From: Paragonimus westermani
Lineage: Eukaryota > Platyhelminthes > Trematoda > Plagiorchiida > Troglotrematidae
DNA length: 64,000 nucleotides
NCBI GenBank assembly: GCA_008508345.1
Contig: QNGE01003053.1
Span: 31,136-95,135 of the forward strand
Reading direction: 5' to 3'
Of this stretch, positions 60,824 through 64,000 are shown one piece after another; position 1 is the stretch's first letter; each line of letters starts with the position of its first letter. The notes under the pieces were generated by a model. It had not been told where the DNA came from. It ran no database searches and worked only from the letters and a program-made list of their open reading frames with translations. The translations under genes were made by a program, and so were the position numbers.

Positions 60824-61349
60824 ACAATCCAAACCCGCCTACAGAAGAAACGTCATTTACAAAATCCAATGCAATGATTGTAGACAACACTACGTCGGCC
60901 AAACCGGACAGAAATTATCAACACGAATACATGAACACGAACTGACCATCAAGGGGCACGATCAATTTTCCCTGATCTTCGTCCACGAGGATAAAACTGG
61001 ACACGCTTTCAACTGGAACACCGCAGAAATCCTTACTCGAACAAATACCAAACATGCAAGTGAATTTCTCGAAGCTTGGTACTCATCAACCGGTTCAATA
61101 AACAAACACATCGATCTAGACAAAATCTATGAACCAGTGCAAATCAAAGATTTGAGGGGACGTAAACGTCATCAAGCCCAAATACCGGTAAGCCCAAACG
61201 ACAGAGAGCAGCCAATCAGACTCCAACCCAAGGACTCCAGGGAACAACCAATCGGACATCAGGTCAAAGCTCAATTGCGACAAAATCGCGACAAAAATGG
61301 TGAGTCAGGCCAAACACGACAGAAAGCGACCAACCAGAATTCAGACTAG
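60726..61349 (+). pseudogene. Penelope-like GIY-YIG endonuclease
   Basis: The frame starts within the tail of the RT frame and continues AKLLRTHGITLAYKP. The endonuclease signature is NVIYKIQCNDC followed by YVGQTGQKLSTRIHEH, containing the two Tyr blocks, the catalytic-type Arg and the EH pair. A downstream HASEFLEAWYS block and a Gln/Lys-rich C-terminal tail follow. In intact elements this domain is fused to the RT, so the frame change near 60700-60760 is a mutation. Confidence 0.85.
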
Positions 61350-61428
61350 TAAGTCAACGCACTCTGCTGTTTAAGAGCAGGCATCGATCCAACTTCACCA
61401 AACGCCACATTCAAAACTATACGCTGAA

Positions 61429-61566
61429 ACACTCACGCACTGATGATGTCACCTCGCTTGGTGATGAAACGTTTGCAACCTAAATGCCAAGCTCGGCGAA
61501 CATATCAATACCAAACTCATCAACCCGAGCTACGAACAACACCACCACTGTTCACAACCATCAGAA
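61429..61566 (+). repeat. Penelope-like element, right direct terminal repeat
   Basis: 138 bp matching 58862-58999 with few differences, and carrying the better preserved hammerhead-like core. Confidence 0.9.
61437..61476 (+). ncRNA. Hammerhead-ribozyme-like motif, right repeat (core intact)
   Basis: GCA, then CTGATGA (61440-61446), a bulged T, stem II GTCACC tcgctt GGTGAT (five Watson-Crick pairs and one G-U), GAAA (61466-61469), C, GTT (61471-61473) and TGC. GCA and TGC pair as a short stem I. Cleavage would fall after GTT. Stem III is the self-complementary ACGT, so activity would require a dimer. The bulged T and short stem I are imperfections; this is a candidate, not a proven ribozyme. 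Confidence 0.45.
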
Positions 61567-62279
61567 CGGGCTCAGTGCCGGTTATAAACAGAACTGGTAG
61601 AAGCAGGCAAACTAGACTATGATGATATTTCGGAGAACCTTGGAGATATTCTGACTTTGTTTTCACACCAAACATTGTCATAATTGGTTTTTCGAAATTT
61701 ATGGATACGTGCTCATCTAAATTGAATACAATGTATAATTAATCGCAGCTATCCAACACGGATGTACTTTCCGGCCATCCCCCTTCCAAAAACAGCTCTG
61801 GACGTGAACTTCGCTACTGTTGGTGACAGCTGTTGGTGTACATTTTTGTCACTTCGGAGCTTTAACCCCAGGCCCACGACTTCATGATACAACTATGTCG
61901 ACCAGTGTTTCAATGATCTCCTTTTAAACAAATTCAGAGTATTATACGTGAAATTTTAGCTACATTTGCTGATGAATGAACTTCAGGTAGATGATCTTTC
62001 CGAGGCATGACAAGGTAGCCGTCTACACGAATCAAATAATTGTTTCCGCTGATAGGAGTCTTCAAATAATATAACCTTTGACTTGCACTTACGAATAATC
62101 TGGACTAGACACAAACCGTGAATGATTTGCAGCTCAGGGGACTACATCAGCTTTAAACAAACACCGGGGATTTAAGGACACATGCCAATAAATTCCGATC
62201 AATGAACATTTCATTAAAATCTGTGCAATCTGCATTATGATTGTGTTTCATTTAACGAGTGCAATTTCCATCCTGTTCG
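61567..62279. other. No feature recognised
   Basis: Intron-like sequence between the Penelope-like element and the degenerate exon 2; short open frames only. Confidence 0.45.
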
Positions 62280-62519
62280 TTCGCCCTGGGAATATCCCTG
62301 CTTGTCCTGCTGAGGATGACCATTCTATGCCTCGTTCATGTCAGTCCTTCTTTCACTTACGCTGTGGTCTCGTCTTCTGACACACCCAACAGTCCATCAA
62401 ACCCTCGACAGGCACTGTATACTTTGTTTAACAAAACGGGGCGACTTTTCTGAAAACTCCCCGAAAATGGGCAAAATATAACCATTTTGACGCCGCACAG
62501 CGTTCAAGATTCCGTCCAT
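62280..62519 (+). pseudogene. PROM1-like: Degenerate duplicate of prominin-like exon 2
   Basis: The frame aligns with exon 2 of the main gene. FALGISLLVLL corresponds to IALGISTLVLL of TM2, then VSSSDTPNSPSNPRQALYTLFNKT to GTSSDTPSGNYSGLRQTLNFLFNET, and finally HSVQDSV is identical. A TGA at 62451-62453 interrupts it. The donor has become GTGAAT in place of GTGAGT, and no clear pyrimidine-rich acceptor precedes it. With the stop in exon 1 this argues that the second copy is a pseudogene. Further exons may lie beyond the window. Confidence 0.8.
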
Positions 62520-62910
62520 GTGAATTTTTCGTCGATTTTCAGACTGTTCACAACCAGAGCATGTTTACTTCCATAACAACAAGTAGGGGGTAGTAACCGT
62601 GATTATTCCCACCTGGTGTGTCGTTGATTTTCAGTCGTAAATTTTACCACTGAAGCTAAATCTACTGCTCCAGATTTTCGGGGACAACGTTTACGTCAAT
62701 GGACACGGTACCTACTTAATTGAATAGAATCAAAAGCACCACGATTAAGACTGTCTTATCTAGATTTGTTTTATTAAACAGTTCTTGCTTATAACATAAT
62801 GTTAATAACACGGAAGTTGCGCCGAATCCCGAATGAGAGAAATGTCACAGCATAGGGCTCCCATTTAAAAATGACGATAACACAGACGTCACAGCCAAAG
62901 TAATAAGCAA
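62520..62910. other. No feature recognised
   Basis: Non-coding sequence after the degenerate exon 2. Confidence 0.4.
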
Positions 62911-63245
62911 AGCTGAGGCTGTCGGACACAATTCGACAATCACAAAATCTCGAAAATAAAAATGTGTGCAGTAAACCTACTGTCCAAAGCGATGAGATTT
63001 TAGCCACACATCACTCAGTAGGGAGAATTCGAAGCAAACCTCCCGCTTTCAGTTGTTCAACTGCACCAACATGTTTGTCAGGTGCCAGTACAAGGCAAAA
63101 CGAAGGAGTTTGTTGTGTCGTCCTAATTCGAAGTAGAACACAGAACAAATTATTGTGAGTCATCTCACTGTGGATCCGAATCCGTTCATGGATTGTGTAC
63201 GTAGTCACTGTGTTGCCCTGACCCAAAGCGAGACAACTTGAGTAC
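62911..63245 (+). repeat. 335-bp dispersed repeat, copy B
   Basis: Same orientation and length as 51246-51580, with scattered substitutions. Family unknown. Confidence 0.85.
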
Positions 63246-64000
63246 GTGTACTCGTTCTCTGTTGAATGATGGTTCAACAGTCTTCAGTGAATGTATGAGC
63301 GTGTTCAGTGGAAGCGAATTTCCTGCCATTACTTCAGTTGGCTACTCTGAATAACTCAAGCCATGGATACTAAAATATTTACGACCATTGAACTCACTCC
63401 AGTAAATATGTCTGCTCAGTGAAACTACCTCGTCTAGCCAGAGCGCAACCATCGAATAGCACAGAACATCCGGCAGTTGAAATTGCCCTGAAATCAAACT
63501 GACAAGTTTTGTGTATATTTTTTTGCAGTCAATCCAAGCATTCTGGATCGCTATGGGATAAATAGGTCGTGGAGTCACTTGGTAACTCCGAGTGCGAGTG
63601 GGAAATTGGGCGAGCTCAGGGAACCACCGGAACCATTGGAACACTTGTGGACACCTAATCCAATTATGTGAGGTTACAAATGTTGTGAAAGGATTCAAAT
63701 TGATCACGATTCACAAACGAGAATTCATTGAATATTCATTCGTTTAACTGTGCATCAAAGCCCAGCTAAGTAACTGGTGAATGTCCGACTAAGTCTATTT
63801 TGTTCAGCAATCTCGCTGGGTGGAGACTGACCATTCAATATGCGGCCCCACCGTTGTTTAATGCTGTCAACACACAGTTGTGGTCGGTTTACAGATGGCA
63901 TTAATTTGGGCCGACATCAAAGTGAGGAAATGTATGGAGAACTGAATTTACACGAAGTTCCTGGGTGGTCAAGAACCTGAAGCATGTGGGTTCTCAGAAA
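63246..64000. other. Window end, no feature recognised
   Basis: A 121-codon open stretch on the minus strand (63342-63707) has no motif. Otherwise intron-like. Confidence 0.4.

Larger units (their letters stand above)
58862..61566 (+). mobile_element. Full-span Penelope-like element with direct terminal repeats
   Basis: About 2.7 kb bounded by direct repeats 58862-58999 and 61429-61566. Inside, in order, are an N-terminal region, a reverse transcriptase with YVDD, and a GIY-YIG endonuclease, the defining set of Penelope-like retroelements. It lies in + orientation between the two exons of the degenerate prominin copy. The coding part is broken: a frameshift near 59510, a TAG at about 59577, a TGA at 59765-59767 and a frameshift between RT and endonuclease near 60700-60760. 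The rest is well preserved, so this is the youngest element in the window. It is a different subtype from the relics at 32325 and 47800. Confidence 0.9.

Noticed and set aside
1..64000. CRISPR arrays, rRNA genes, bacterial operons
   Set aside because: No regularly spaced repeats, rRNA-like sequence or ribosome-binding-site gene clusters were seen; the window is eukaryotic.

Overview
The window is eukaryotic. It is AT-rich, with small exons separated by kilobase introns that begin GT and end AG. It carries many decayed retroelements and a 740-base run of N (32651-33390), as in a draft assembly. The mix of Penelope-like elements, a Ty3/Gypsy relic and long repeat-filled introns suggests a flatworm, most likely a digenean fluke. 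That is an inference from style; nothing here fixes the species.

Main gene (6.6-42.4 kb, + strand). Nine coding exons can be joined by eye: 6669-7055, 11356-11619, 15504-15776, 18483-18656, 19952-20210, 25173-25632, 27153-27270, 35380-35658 and 42031-42351. Every junction has a GT donor and an AG acceptor, and the phases fit throughout (0,0,0,0,1,2,0,0). The result is one 844-codon frame. It has five hydrophobic segments in the 1 / 2 / 3-4 / 5 arrangement and two large N-glycosylation-rich loops, which is the architecture of a prominin (CD133 family). The introns hold a fold-back element (21196-21312), a tRNA-like SINE fragment (29316-29372), a Penelope RT fragment running into the N gap (32325-32650), a GA microsatellite (36393-36410) and a perfect 38-bp inverted repeat whose loop carries a Pol III B box (40414-40506).

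Retroelement zone (42.4-51.6 kb). On the minus strand lie a Ty3/Gypsy gag-protease relic (44809-46227, with probable leader and LTR upstream) and a decayed Penelope RT (47800-49262). An exon-like stretch (44380-44510, minus) and an unidentified block of overlapping open frames (49903-51180, plus) are unexplained. A 335-bp repeat (51246-51580) recurs at 62911-63245.

Second prominin copy (54.1-62.5 kb and probably beyond). Exon 1, with its splice acceptor and untranslated leader, is duplicated at 54087-54486 but has a stop at codon 6. Exon 2 is duplicated at 62280-62519 with an internal stop and a weakened donor. The copy is in the same orientation about 47 kb downstream, so it looks like a tandem duplicate that has become a pseudogene. 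Its first intron received a full-span Penelope-like element (58862-61566) with RT, a GIY-YIG endonuclease and 138-bp direct terminal repeats. Each repeat carries a hammerhead-ribozyme-like core. A separate coiled-coil-like exon with one stop sits at 52999-53384.

No bacterial genes, CRISPR arrays, rRNA or intact tRNA were seen.
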